A stretch of 64,000 bases of DNA from Cryptomeria japonica. Its lineage: Eukaryota; Streptophyta; Pinopsida; Cupressales; Cupressaceae. Below, in pieces: positions 21,040 through 32,186 of this stretch. The translations under genes were made by a program, and so were the position numbers. The stretch spans positions 597,003,335-597,067,334 of the forward strand of contig NC_081415.1 in assembly GCF_030272615.1 (NCBI RefSeq), given 5' to 3'. Every line of letters starts with the position of its first letter. The first letter of the stretch is position 1. The notes beneath the pieces are model-generated. The model was not told the DNA's origin. It ran no database searches and saw only the letters and a list, made by a program, of their open reading frames with translations.

Positions 21040-22519
21040 TGTAGACACCTAAAAATGGTCAACGCTTGCGGAGTCATACTTTAACATTTGCGCATTGCCT
21101 CATTTTAGGTTTTTGCATCGCATTAACATTTCTCCTATGATTCGTACTTGGTTTTTATCATTTACGAGCATCGAGTCATTCTTCTACATTCTTCATTTAT
21201 CTCGCTCTCGAATTTGGTCTTGTCGACAACAATCTCCAATCATGATTTTGATCAATTTTATCCTATTGCATCAATGTGCGTGCTTATTTGTCATCATTTT
21301 GGACATCGTCAATTTTAATTAGGGTTTTGTCCTATCAATCTTGCGTTCGATTTGTCATCGATCATTGTCCTCTTATCAATCTTGTCGATTTATCATCAAT
21401 CCTTCAATCTTGTCCTCTTAACGATTGATTGGTCATCGGTCATTGTCATGTTCGATCTTGTCCTTTTACGATCGGTTTGTCATTGATCGTGGTCATTTTC
21501 AATATTGTCATTTTGCAATCTATTTTGTCATCAATTCTTGTCCTCTTGTCAATCTTGTCATTTTGTGATCGATTTTTCATCGATTGTTGTTTGTCTCAAT
21601 CATGTCAATTTGGATCAATTTGTCATTGTTGCTCGTCAATTGGTGTATTTATTAATCAAATCATTTATCACATTGGTCATTTATCAATCCAAAATCAAAT
21701 CGAATTGAGTCAATTATCTTTCATCAAGACCTAATTCATCTTCTAGGGTTTCGTGATTTAATCATTTAACCTTGTGTGTGTCATTTCTTCCTTTAGGATT
21801 AATAAATTGTTTATTTATCCTAAGTCTTCTCATTGCAATTAAATGTTTATTTAATTGGCTAATTATTCCTCTTTGTGAATTAATTAATAAATGAGAAATT
21901 ATTAATTAATTTACCTGATTTGCATCAATTTCCTAATTTCCAAGTCATTATTTCCAACTTAATTTCCTAAATTCCTAAATGTCTATTTCTATTTCAAATT
22001 CATGTCAATAAATCCTTGTATAGCAATTTGTCATAAATTGTCATAAATTGTCATAAATCCTTGCATAGCAATTTGTCATACACATGTCATAATTTTGCTA
22101 TTCTTGATTTTAATTTCCATTCGAATCTCTTTCATGCTAATTTGATCTTTTTCTCCAATTTCTCTATAAATTGGATGAATTTCTTCAATCAAATCCCTTA
22201 ATTAATAATCCCTAATCAGACTATCGAATTTCTAGTACTCTTGATCAATAATCTTGTCTACTTGCTTTCAATCATGTATGTGCACTTGTAGGTGAGATCC
22301 ACAACCAAACCATTTGAAGAGGAAAGAAGAACAATGGAGCCGCATGAAGGAGCATTCAAATCACATCTTTGGTTTGCTTAATTTCTAGTTTTGAATGTTT
22401 TTATTTCATGTCTCTATTGAGTGTTGTTTAGGATAGATCATTACAATGAATGCATTTGTGATTGAGCTATTGATTATGTTTTTACTTGTTTGTGATGATT
22501 TCCTATTTCCTAACGTACA
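21040..22519 (+). repeat. 5' LTR of inner pol-less element
   Basis: 1,480 bp, starts TGTAGACACC and ends CTAACGTACA. It differs from the 3' LTR (29367-30856) by about 20 substitutions, most in the first 600 bp, plus one extra TGTCATAAAT unit in the right copy. GATAT precedes it at 21035-21039. Confidence 0.95.
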
Positions 22520-22524
22520 TTAAT

Positions 22525-22542
22525 TGGTGAACCCGATGTGAA
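22525..22542 (+). other. Primer binding site resembling tRNA-Trp
   Basis: Five bases after the 5' LTR the element reads TGGTGAACCCGATGTGAA. As I recall plant tRNA-Trp, its 3' end predicts TGGTGAACCCGACGTGAA, one base different. This differs from the initiator-Met site used by copia-2 and by the 41.5-kb element, so the inner element belongs to another mobilising family. Confidence 0.7.
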
Positions 22543-22641
22543 CCTAACCTTCTAACCTCTTTATGGTGTTTTGAGTGCTTTCAAGTTGATTTGCAGGCCA
22601 AAAAACCCAAAAAAACAGGGTCGTGCAGGGTTTTCTGGAGA

Positions 22642-22738
22642 CTTCTGCGCCTGTGTCCTGCATCCTGCACCTGTGTTGAGCGTTCTGCGCCTGTGTAGGA
22701 GACATTCTGCGCTTGTGTCCTACATTCTGCGCTTGTGT
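22642..22738 (+). repeat. Five copies of a ~20-bp unit
   Basis: The unit YRTTCTGCGCYTGTGT occurs at about 22642, 22661 (with changes), 22681, 22703 and 22723, spaced 19-22 bp. It is the most GC-rich patch of the leader. Confidence 0.8.
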
Positions 22739-24561
22739 AAAGTCCATAACAGGGGTAAAAATGCAGTGTTTTATTTGAAATTTGTTTAGTTTTTGCATTC
22801 TGTTTTCTGTGCTTTGGATTTTGGTACTAATTATCTGTGCAGAATCTTGGCATACGCATGGAAAAGACAATAAATCAAACTACTAACATGTGTTATGCAG
22901 AATCGATAGTCAAAGACAACAAATCAAACTTCTAACTTGGGTTTTGCAGGTTGCCTTGGATAAACAACTAAACTTGGTGTTTGTCTTTAAATGTTTTAAG
23001 CACCTAGTGATTTTTTAAGTAGGATGGAATGAATCTATGCTTGATTTGATTGTTGAGTGTGACATTGGAGTAGGAGAGTATGCTCTCATCCTTTTAGGGT
23101 GATCAGAAATCCAGATCTTCGATACCATGCTTTTGTCTTTGATTGTGTGTCTCCTTTAGAGGGCCTGCCTTCTCGACCACTTTGCTTTTGCAAGCAAGTG
23201 ATAATCGTGAGAAGGGAACAACCCAAAGTGAGTACGGCTAGAATTCCTTGGCATTCTAACTCACTATAAAAAAATAGCCGATGAGCGAAAGCTTTGAAGG
23301 AAGTATTACGTGGGAATTGCAGTTACTTGGGAAGTGATGACCCTTGGACTCTTTCTCATATCAACATCTAAGTAGGGCCTCTTGGTCTAAATCATGCTTG
23401 TGCGACTACATTTGTTTGGTATCTTGATGGGCTTAATGTCTCAATCACGCTTGCGTGACATCAAGGAGTAATGCTTAACAGAAATCCTTACTAAACACCT
23501 TGTTTTTAGAGGCCAGAAACCCTTCTAGTTGCTTGAGAAGGACAAATTCAGATACTTGGAAGAGATACTAAGTTCGCCATGGGGAGATTTCCATGGGGAC
23601 TGATGCTTGGCTGCCCTGAGAAGTGAGTGCCGTGGAGGGGAGCCCGTGGGGTCAAGCATCTATGTATTCTCCTTGAATCCCATAATGAGTCTACCTCTCA
23701 AGTACCTAATGTCCTTGCCTACCATAAGAAATGTGTGAATGAGCATGATTGTCTTGAGTCTAAGTTGAAGTATCTTGTCTTCTTTTCTTGTCAAAAGTTG
23801 AATTGCATCTCATTTCAAAAACAAGACAAATTGATTCAAAACAAGGTTAAACATAAGAGCATTTCATCCAACAAACTTCAAAACACTCTCAAACATGGTT
23901 GTCAAACATTGTTCAAAATCTTGTCTCAACATTCATGTCACTTACATTTAGGTTCTTCCTAGGTTGCATTTTGCAAAGTTCATTGTCAAGTACCAAGGTT
24001 AAATTTCATCTAGGTCATACTCCTTTGCATAAGGGTCATCCATTTGCATGTGTCCTCTTGCATTTAAGTCATACCATTTTCATACATTCATATTTGCATA
24101 CCTTAGGTCTCTTCATTAAGCTTAAGTCATTATCATATCATATTAGGGTCATTTGCATAGTAATTGTCCCTTTGCATATAGTGTCAAAACTAGGTTTTGT
24201 CATACTTGAGTAATCCAAATCTTTGATAAACCCTAAGTCGTTGTTAGGAAGTCTAGACCTTATCAAACCTTTTCTCTTTTTGTCATTATTGTCATTTGGT
24301 CAAACCTAGCTTAGTATCCAAGCATATAGGGGAGACATTGTCATTTTGTCCTTTTGTCACTTGGTCCTTTTGTCCTTTGAGGTCTAGACATCATTTCAAT
24401 TTCCTAAGGGTCTCTTTTTAGATTTGCATTTCAAAAGTTTGTCAAAATCTTGAAAAACAACCAAAAACATAGATTGCATTCTTGCCATAGATTGCATTTT
24501 CACCTATTTAGTTTGCATTTAGTTGCATATCATACATTATCCTTAAAAAATTCCAAAAATA

Positions 24562-27420
24562 TTGCATTTGCATAGTGACATGTCTATTGAAACAAGGTTC
24601 CAAGCACCAATGATGCAACAAAGTTTGACATATCAACCGACAATGCAATCACAATTCTATCCAACCCAACAACAAGGCAATATTGATCAAACTTTTTATG
24701 ATGAAACAAGTCTCCAAATACAAAAACTAGAGGAGAAACTAGCTCAAGAAAATGAGATTTTGGAACAAAGAGTGAAAAACGTTGAGAAGAATAGATCACA
24801 AATGTCCAAAATGTTTCGAAAACTTCCAGGTTGAAATCCAAATATTGAGCCAATTGATGTAAGTTCTCTTATCGAACGATCAGACATACCAGCTCTCCTC
24901 TCCCAAATAGAGATGATGAAACAATTTCAAGAAAAGAGACAACATCAATTTCAACATTATGTGCCTCCACAACAAGAACAAGGTGTTTACTATCAATCTG
25001 ATTTTCAACCAATACAACCAATGGTTCAACCAATGGTCCAATCTCAACAATATGTCCAACCGACTATCAAGTATCAACAACAAACTCAATGGACAACTCA
25101 GTATCAACAACAACAACCAAACATTCAAAAACAAAACTTGCAACATGCACCAAGCCAAATTTTGAACATGTCAAACCAATTTGATCAACATTTAGTTCGA
25201 AATCAAAACATGACATCAGACCAGAACCAAATTCTTTCCAAACAAGTTCAAATTCCAGATCTAATCATGTCAAAACCTCGAAAGAAAGGTGGCTTTATTG
25301 CAATGCTCTTAAGGAAATTACTAAGCGAGTTCTTTGAGGAAGATCAAGATAATACAATTATGTCTAGCAATGCCTCATCCCCTCGCAAACAAATTGACTC
25401 TCCAGTGGCATCTATCCCTACACCTCTAGAAGTTTCACAGGAACCTTCCATATTGTCCTCATCAAACAATACACCCAAGGACGCAATTACCCAAGGGATA
25501 TCCATAATTGATTGCCAAGATAATCCAATTCATGATGCACATCCTTGTCATGTTTCAGAAATACAAGATCCAATGCCACCATGCACTTTATTGCCATTAA
25601 TTGTTTTAGAGGACCCCATTCAAAGTCCCTCTTCCTCATGTTCAAGCATTGATTCCTTGCCAGAATCCATCACAAATGTTCAAAGTGCATTTCATTCATG
25701 CCAAACCATTGATCCCTTGTCAGAATCCTCCATGCATATCAAAAGTCCAACCTCATGTCAAGAGGATAATTTAGAGCATGAAGAAATGTGTCCTAAAGAA
25801 AATCAAGATCAAGATCCCGAAACTTTATCATCCCATCCAATTGTTGACCACGACCCCATGTTCCCAGACACTCATAATGATTCCCCTATTCTTGTCCATC
25901 CTATCCAAAGTCCTATTGACACTCCATTCCTCGAGCAAGATCAAGATATCACAGTCCATCAAATCCCAAACGATCCCCTTCCATTTCATGAAAAAAATTT
26001 CCTTTCAAATCCCATTGACATTCCACTTCCTAAGAAAGAACAAGATATCCTTTCCATCCTTTATGATGATCCCATTCAAAGTCAAGAGCAAAGCACCTTT
26101 AAAGAGGAATCCAATGATCTTCCTCCTTGTCAAGATCAAAGTATCCTTCCAAATTCATTTCCAACACAAGACCCTATCATTCCTTCAGATCCTCCACAAG
26201 ATCCACTTGTTCCTCCATCTCCTTGTCTTAATGCTCCATATACACTCCAAGATCGCATTTCTTTTGATGATCCCATTATTTCTCCCATTCCATCTTTTGA
26301 AGAGCCTGTCATTGAACCATGTCCACTACACAATCCTAGTTCCCCTCATGATCCTGATCCCCTTCATGATTCTAACGTGTTAGTGCAAGATGTTCATGAA
26401 CCCTCAACATGCATAATGGGTTCTTCCACTTTGGTGCAATCCGATCCACTTCAAGATCTCATTATTTCTCTCATATCATATCCACCTCATAATGGACTCA
26501 CGTCTTCTTCTCAAAGAAAAGAGTATCCTACAAGTCAAGATATTCATAAAGGCAAAGGAGTAGACCTTCATGAGCAAGAACCCCTCCATATCAAAGAATA
26601 TACTAATGGTCATGGCTACAGAGCTCACACTCAAGGCGCTGGTATCCCTTCAAAGTCAAAATCCAAATGTCCACCTTCCCCATCATCGCTTCCATCCATC
26701 TTAGGTCCTTATATCCCTTCCTCCTCTATGCAAGGTCAGCAAAGGCACACATCCTTGAGTAAATTTCATCCATCCAAAAGAAGTCCATTTCATTCATATC
26801 CATCCATGCATTCCTTTCCTCTTCCAAGCAATTTGGATGCCAAGTATAAAAGTCACAAGTCTAGAAATCAACATGTATTCAAGGATCAACATGTCCAATA
26901 TAATCGACATGTCAAAATAAAGAACAATATGATCTATAAAGAAAAAGAAATATCCAAAAGGCCACAGAGGCCCACTGAGCAAAATAAAGCAAAGTCAAAA
27001 TATATATGGGTTCCTAAATCCCTTGTGCAAGCAATGCACTCCAAGGAACCACAAAAGCATGAAAAATCCAAAACCATGTGGATCCCTAAGTGGCTCCTTG
27101 AAGCACAAAAGCCTAAAGAAACATCCAACTTGGCATCCAAAGTTGCTATTCCTCCATCCGAACCTCTCAAATCTGTTTCTCCATCACCTTCTTCATCCAT
27201 TTTGGGCCCTTATGTCCCGAAATCCATAGCCTTTCCTTCGTCAAAATCTCATTATCCAAAATACATTTATCCTCCATCAGTCCATCACCCCTCAAGGTGT
27301 GTGCCAATGTTGATCTTGCCAACATTTTCATCCAGTGAAGCCCAATTCTTCCAATACCCCATCCATTATCCAATGCATATTTTCCATCCTTCCATCCCTC
27401 TGGTCCAATCCTTTGCATAA
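24562..27420 (+). CDS. Long ORF of unknown function in inner element (about 952 codons, one internal TGA)
   Basis: ATG at 24562 opens 90 codons to TGA 24832-24834; the same frame continues, with an ATG at 24913, for 835 codons to TAA at 27418-27420. The N-terminus is Gln-rich with a predicted coiled coil (IQKLEEKLAQENEILEQRVK). A second Gln/Tyr-rich stretch follows (24913-25170), with repeated 'QPMVQ' and 'YQQQ' units. Next come a basic patch (KPRKKGGFIAMLLRKLL), then about 400 residues rich in Pro, Asp, Ser and His with recurring 'DPI' and 'HDP'. The C-terminal third is basic with paired motifs: 'SILGPYIPSSS' and 'SILGPYVPKS', and 'KYIWVPKSLVQ' and 'KTMWIPKWLLE'. No zinc knuckle, protease or polymerase motif is present. 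I do not recognise the protein; a gag-like structural role is an inference from its position. Open length over 2.5 kb with no frameshift suggests recent constraint. Confidence 0.65.
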
Positions 27421-29352
27421 ATCTTTGCCTTAGTTTCATCTTATTTTCCATGTCCTTATCCGACCAACGTCTTTGAGCATACTTTTAAAGGTCATGGTCC
27501 ATTTATTTCAAGGCTACTATCCAAAAAAAAAGACGCTTGATTCCTTCTTCCATCCCCTATCATGTGTCCATCTTCTATCAAAAAAGTCAAAATACAAAAA
27601 AAAAAAAAAAAAAAAAGTGAGAAAAAAAGACAAAAAAAAAAAAAAAAGTAGAGCAAAAAATAATTCGTCCACTGGTGAAAACCTGGCAAACAGGCACTTT
27701 GGGCAAGTACCATGATGAAAACCTGGCAAATAGGCATCATGCGTAATTTATGAACTTCTTGCACACCACACTTGGGGGCATTTTTCCTCCTTCATATCCT
27801 ATTACACTTCATTATTCTATCATGTCATACCCTTCATATCCTATTGTCCCTCATATCCATTTCCTCTTTCAACCTTTGATCTTGACAAGGCTGAGGATCT
27901 TCATGAACATCATGCATCTTGTTTGCAGCTTTTATTCCATCATAGCTTTTGGTCTTTATCCATTTGCTTATTATAACCTTTCATCCATATTCCCTATCTT
28001 ATTGCAACTTTCTGCCACTATCCCGTATCCTATCCCGACCTTCGGTCCATGTCCCTTATCCATTCTTGGTCTTGCTTATCCTATCCATATCTTATCACTA
28101 TCCATACACTCTTTCTGTCCCTTGATCTTGATCTAACATAAGGACGCAAAATTTAAGCATGGTTTCAAAAACCTCTTGACATGTCCCTCATGCCATATCA
28201 CTGCTTTACATTGTCATATCCAATCTCTTGTCCCATCACGCAATAGCCCTTGAAAATTGCATCCGTATTGTCTCCATGATAAAAGGCCTTTATCTTCCCT
28301 CTATCCACCAACATTTCAGCAAGCCTATTTATTCACCCGTCATATTCCTTGCCTTGCTAGACACTGGGGGCAAATAATTCAAAAAAAATAAAAATTGAAA
28401 AATGTCATGAAAAAATCTCATAAAAATTGAAAAATGTCCTGAAATAATCCAAAAAAATCAAATAAAGTCCTAAAAAAATGAACAAAAAATTGTAAAATCT
28501 CGAAAAACAATTTGCAATAAATGATCCCTTTGTGCATAGACAGATCACTGAGTATACATCCGACATCTCACAATCACACATTGTGCTTTAATGAAATCAT
28601 GCGTAAACAGATGAACTTTTTACTCAAACCAAACATTCAAACTGATCAAACTTGTCATATCAATCAACCTCAAAATCAATTTTGTCCTTGTCTCTACTAT
28701 CATGGGTCTTATACAGGGTGTGGTATACTCGAAACCAGACTGTGTCCTGTCTTAGACGGGGTACCACATTCCCTGAAACCAGACAACATGATCATCCTAT
28801 CAGCACTTTCAACTTTTGACAATGAAGATCAAGATGTTTGTTTGATTTGTTGGAATTTGTGCATCTTATCTTTTTATTGATTTATCTTTGGCTTCGATCA
28901 TGTTCCTATGTTGCTCGATGATGTCACTGAGTGATTTAGAGTGACCGGGATGGATCATGGTCCTTTTCTTGATTGTGATTGTTGTTTGTCTGTGATGTGT
29001 CTGTCTTTTACAAAAAGGGTTGCATTTCAGCTCTGGCCTTCAATGCCATGATGCTACGCATCCATTTTGCTACATAAAAATAAAGGTTCTCACCTACAAA
29101 GTGCATTACTGAAAGCAAGTTTTTTCTTCATCTTTAACTGTCTTCTGTCTCATTTTCTTCTTACTAACATTTCTTCCGTCAGTCTTGGCGATCTGTTCGA
29201 ACCTATCATTTTCTGTCATTCTTATCGATCAATTGGCCTCTTTTCTAGATCTTTCCGCCCAATTCCTTGAGGGAGCATGCATATGTCATTGTTATTGTCT
29301 AGGGCATTTTCATTACTATTCTTTGAAACAACGCTCAAAATCGCATTGTCTC
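27421..29352 (+). other. 3' untranslated tail of inner element
   Basis: No ORF of interest. It holds long A-runs (about 27594-27650), two copies of a 22-bp 'GATGAAAACCTGGCAAA' unit (about 27675 and 27715) and A-rich repeats of 'aaaaattgaaaaatgtc' type at 28380-28500. A pair of 'GAAACCAGAC' words lies near 28730 and 28777. Confidence 0.6.
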
Positions 29353-29366
29353 AAAGAGGGGCAAAA
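29353..29366 (+). other. Polypurine tract of inner element
   Basis: AAAGAGGGGCAAAA lies immediately before the 3' LTR start TGTAGACACC, where plus-strand DNA synthesis is primed in LTR elements. It differs from the AAAGGGGGAGAT tract of the copia family here. Confidence 0.88.
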
Positions 29367-30856
29367 TGTAGACACCTAAAAATGGTCAACGCTTGTGGAG
29401 TCATACTTTAACATTTGCGCATTGCCTCATTTTAGGTTTTTGCGTCGCATTAACATTTCTCCTATGATTCGTACTTGGTTTTTATCATTTGCGAGCATCG
29501 AGCCATTCTTCTACATTCTTCATTTATCTCGCTCTCAAATTTGGTCTTGTCGACAACAATCTCCAATCATGATTTTGATCAATTTTATCCTATTGCATCA
29601 ATGTGCGTGCTTATTTGTCATCATTTTGGACATCGTCAATCCTAATTAGGGTTTTTTCCTATCAATCTTGCGATCGATTTGTCATCGATCATTGTCCTCT
29701 TATCAATCTTGTCCATTTATCATCAATCCTTCAATCTTGTCCTCTTAACGATTGATTGGTCATCGGTCGTTGTCATGTTCGATCTTGTCCTTTTGCGATC
29801 GGTTTGTCATTGATCATGGTCATTTTCAATATTGTCGTTTTGCAATCTATTTTGTCATCAATTCTTGTCCTCTTGTCAATCTTGTCATTTTGTGATCGAT
29901 TTGTCATCGATCGTTGTTTGTCTCAATCATGTCAATTTGGATCAATTTGTCATTGTTCCTCGTCAATTGGTGTATTTATTAATCAAATCATTTATCACAT
30001 TGGTCATTTATCAATCCAAAATCAAATCGAATTGAGTCAATTATCTTTCATCAAGACCTAATTCATCTTCTAGGGTTTCGTGATTTAATCATTTAACCTT
30101 GTGTGTGTCATTTCTTCCTTTAGGATTAATAAATTGTTTATTTATCCTAAGTCTTCTCATTGCAATTAAATGTTTATTTAATTGGCTAATTATTCCTCTT
30201 TGTGAATTAATTAATAAATGAGAAATTATTAATTAATTTACCTAATTTGCATCAATTTCCTAATTTCCAAGTCATTATTTCCAACTTAATTTCCTAAATT
30301 CCTAAATGTCTATTTCTATTTCAAATTCATGTCAATAAATCCTTGTATAGCAATTTGTCATAAATTGTCATAAATTGTCATAAATTGTCATAAATCCTTG
30401 CATAGCAATTTGTCATACACATGTCATAATTTTGCTATTCTTGATTTTAATTTCCATTCGAATCTCTTTCATGCTAATTTGATCTTTTTCTCCAATTTCT
30501 CTATAAATTGGATGAATTTCTTCAATCAAATCCCTTAATTAATAATCCCTAATCAGACTATCGAATTTCTAGTACTCTTGATCAATAATCTTGTCTACTT
30601 GCTTTCAATCATGTATGTGCACTTGTAGGTGAGATCCACAACCAAACCATTTGAAGAGGAAAGAAGAACAATGGAGCCGCATGAAGGAGCATTCAAATCA
30701 CATCTTTGGTTTGCTTAATTTCTAGTTTTGAATGTTTTTATTTCATGTCTCTATTGAGTGTTGTTTAGGATAGATCATTACAATGAATGCATTTGTGATT
30801 GAGCTATTGATTATGTTTTTACTTGTTTGTGATGATTTCCTATTTCCTAACGTACA
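29367..30856 (+). repeat. 3' LTR of inner pol-less element
   Basis: 1,490 bp, TGTAGACACC to CTAACGTACA, followed by target duplication GATAT (30857-30861). Within 29670-29910 it has five spaced copies of a unit like GCGATCGATTTGTCATC (about 29670, 29747, 29796, 29842, 29892), also present in the 5' LTR. Four TGTCATAAAT-type units lie near 30356-30394 (three in the 5' LTR). Confidence 0.95.
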
Positions 30857-31569
30857 GATATTACAATATTTGTACATTACATTCCTTGACCATGAACTCT
30901 TACAATAACCATGCTGATCTATAATGAGATCTTACATCTTATTTATACAAACCCTCGACCATAAACAATCAGGTCAGCTACCAGACAATAAACCAATTAC
31001 ATCATTACAAACCATGTCGGCCTTCGACTAAAACAAATAATATCCAACACATAAGACATCCTAGAAATATAACAATAATTCATGTCCACACGTTACATTA
31101 ATGTCGGTCCATAACCTAGATCAACCGGGACCAAGTATAGGTTCACATGCTTCAACAATGATCTCCAAACGCCAAGTCTTGAACAAAATTACCAACATCA
31201 TCCTGAAACTCCATCAGAAGCTGCACCAACACCAATTATGCAATGCATTAAAGATCTCCACCAAAAGATCTGCCAGTGAAACCCTCACCAAAACCAGAAA
31301 CCAATCTTTTGTGTAAGCAAGATAGCTTGCAATCACCAGACTGAAACCAACTGACCAAATATGAGTATAGGCATTATGAACAAGCCAATTCCATCACTAG
31401 ATTATACTGGAGTAAACCAAATCATGCTAGATCCAAGTTAACCCAAAACCACTCAACCTACCGAGACCATAAGGGTGTCGGTAAAGAATCCAAATAGCTA
31501 GTGTTGACATCAATGACAAAATATCAATGCAACACATAAGATGAATTCCACCAAATGGCCAACATGATG

Positions 31570-31823
31570 AACCTATTGCTATATACTATGACAATTCAAG
31601 TGCTATCAATATCTCAAATAATTTGGTCTTGCATTCCAAGACAAACCATATATCAGTCAAGTTTCATTTCTTGAGAGAGAAGGTGAATGAGAAAGAAGCC
31701 AGATTGGAGTATGTATCTACAAAGGAAAAGATAGCAGATATCTTTATGAATCCTTTACCTAAAGATACTTTTGAGTATCTTAGAGAGAAGTTAGGGGTAA
31801 TTTCCCCTCCTATCAAGAACTAA
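31570..31823 (+). pseudogene. Copia-1 pol part 2: end of RNase H
   Basis: Resumes the frame cut at 14795: 'EPIAIYYDNSSAINISNN', 'VLHSKTNHISVKFHFLREKV', 'LEYVSTKEKIADIFMNPLPKDTFEYLREKLG' and TAA at 31821-31823. This is the conserved C-terminus of copia RNase H; Met in 'IFMNPL' replaces the usual Thr-Lys. The stretch itself is free of stops. Confidence 0.92.
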
Positions 31824-32170
31824 GGTGCATGGATTTGCATCAGGCTGGTGCACTTCACAAAGATATTTTATGCTCTGGATTGATGAGTGGGATTGCTACT
31901 CTGGGGGATTAGTTAGTGTTAGTGTTGGTGGTTCAGATGTTCAGATTTGTGAAGCTAATTAAGGGGGAGAAAATTTTGATTCCTAAGGCTTTGTCATTGA
32001 TGTCAAAGGGAGAGAGAAGCAAGTGAAAAACTCTGTAAGAGAGTAAAGCATTTTGAGATTTGAATTGTTTGTCAAAGGGGGAGCTAATCCTTGTGAATTT
32101 GAAGGAGACTGTTGAGAGTTGATTTCTTTGTTTGCATTGAATGTTTTCTACATTCATATGTTGCCATCAA

Positions 32171-32186
32171 TGCTAAAGGGGGATAT
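32171..32186 (+). other. Polypurine tract of copia-1
   Basis: GCTAAAGGGGGATAT directly precedes the 3' LTR. The junction matches those of copia-2 and of the pol-less 41.5-kb element at about 31 of 33 positions. Confidence 0.88.

Larger units (their letters stand above)
22520..24561 (+). other. Untranslated leader of inner element
   Basis: About 2 kb without a convincing ORF. It contains the GC-richer tandem repeat at 22642-22738 and, from about 23040, stretches rich in short open segments that share no frame. A packaging signal would be expected here in a non-autonomous element, but I cannot identify one. Confidence 0.5.
21040..30856 (+). mobile_element. Inner non-autonomous LTR retrotransposon with one long non-pol ORF
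   Basis: 9,817 bp with perfect GATAT target duplication (21035-21039 and 30857-30861), near-identical LTRs (about 98.5% by eye), a primer site directly after the 5' LTR and a polypurine tract directly before the 3' LTR. The 6.85-kb interior has no protease, integrase, reverse transcriptase or RNase H on either strand. It carries a 2-kb leader, one long reading frame (24562-27420, with one TGA) and a 1.9-kb non-coding tail with A-rich tracts. By structure it fits the non-autonomous LARD or TR-GAG classes. It is the youngest insertion of the nest: it splits the LTR of copia-2, its LTRs are the most alike, and its target duplication is perfect. Confidence 0.93.
14796..31564 (-). mobile_element. 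Copia-2: full-length minus-strand Ty1/copia retrotransposon, decayed
   Basis: Bounded by LTRs (14796-15998 and 20537-31564, the latter split), with a perfect 5-bp target duplication TGATG at 14791-14795 and 31565-31569. Without the inner insertion it is about 6.95 kb. In minus-strand order it has the 5' LTR, a tRNA-iMet-type primer site, gag with zinc knuckle, protease, integrase, reverse transcriptase, RNase H, polypurine tract and 3' LTR, the standard copia order. It is inserted in RNase H of copia-1 and carries the inner element (21040-30856) in its own 5' LTR. Stops, frameshifts and lost catalytic residues make it non-autonomous now. Confidence 0.95.
20537..31564 (-). repeat. 5' LTR of copia-2, split by the inner element
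   Basis: Two parts: 20537-21039 and 30862-31564. The inner element plus one copy of its GATAT target duplication lies between them. Joined, the parts give about 1.2 kb, co-linear with 14796-15998. A TATA-like TTTATAC (minus TATAAATA) at about 30951-30958 sits in a 'GGTTTGTATAAATAA' context. The same context is found in the copia-1 LTR at about 33006-33020, so these are probably the related core promoters. Confidence 0.92.

Noticed and set aside
21429-21734. Cys/Phe/Ile-rich ORF in the LTR, also at 29756-30061
   Set aside because: It lies wholly within both LTRs of the inner element, overlaps in two frames and has a composition explained by the TTGTCAT repeats; no start context or family match.
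27492-27764. Minus-strand Phe-rich 'membrane protein' ORFs
   Set aside because: They arise from the A-runs in the 3' tail of the inner element read on the other strand.
21040-30856. A gypsy element with hidden pol
   Set aside because: I looked for protease, RT and integrase signatures in all frames of the interior and found none, so it is recorded as pol-less.
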